8,194 nt of DNA from Clostridia bacterium (GTDB lineage Bacteria > Bacillota_A > Clostridia > Oscillospirales > CAG-272): positions 1-8,194 of the forward strand of contig JAFZCF010000132.1 of NCBI GenBank assembly GCA_017552165.1. Direction: 5' to 3'. Numbering within the stretch: position 1 is the stretch's first letter; each line of letters opens with the position of its first letter. Positions 8,174 through 8,194 of this stretch are shown in pieces. The translations under genes were made by a program, and so were the position numbers. A model generated the notes under the pieces. That model was not told the origin of the DNA. It worked only from the letters and a program-made list of their open reading frames with translations, and did no database searches.

Positions 8174-8194
8174 GAATTGATGAAAGTCTTTTAC

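Overview
The window is a gene-dense chromosomal segment, about 60% G+C by hand count of sample lines, with short intergenic gaps, consensus sigma-70-type promoters and strong Shine-Dalgarno sites. The gene families (M29 aminopeptidase, a Clostridia-style ABC exporter paired with DUF1854, maf-lepA) and the codon use suggest an uncultured, fairly high-GC Clostridia-type Firmicute, perhaps a gut lineage. This assignment is inference. No mobile element, CRISPR array, tRNA or rRNA was recognised.

Left arm (1-1633, minus strand): a Methyltransf_32-like SAM-dependent methyltransferase is followed by an M29 aminopeptidase that runs off the left edge. The two overlap by four bases (ATGA) and probably form one operon. 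A compact divergent promoter region (about 1661-1762) drives this operon leftwards and the ABC operon rightwards.

Middle (1822-4578, plus strand): a type IV ABC half-transporter with an unusual N-terminal extension (a PH-like region plus a four-cysteine zinc ribbon) is followed nine bases later by a DUF1854 protein. The pair ends at a hairpin at 4597-4627, which can also serve as terminator for the convergent gene. This is the most likely little-described system here: an exporter with its own cytosolic sensing or docking domain and a dedicated partner protein of unknown function.

Islet (4677-5498, minus strand): an AT-richer gene encodes a single-pass membrane protein with a Thr/Glu/Lys/Pro-rich stalk and an unrecognised extracellular domain. 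It has its own consensus promoter.

Right arm (5669-8173, plus strand): an extended -10 promoter drives maf (nucleotide pyrophosphatase) and lepA (elongation factor 4), three bases apart. lepA carries an in-frame TAA at 7990-7992 at a position normally tyrosine. The remaining 44 codons of the conserved C-terminus continue intact in the same frame to a TGA, then a perfect 11-bp hairpin terminator. This is a very recent nonsense mutation, a sequence error or a readthrough site. All six natural stops visible in the window are TGA.
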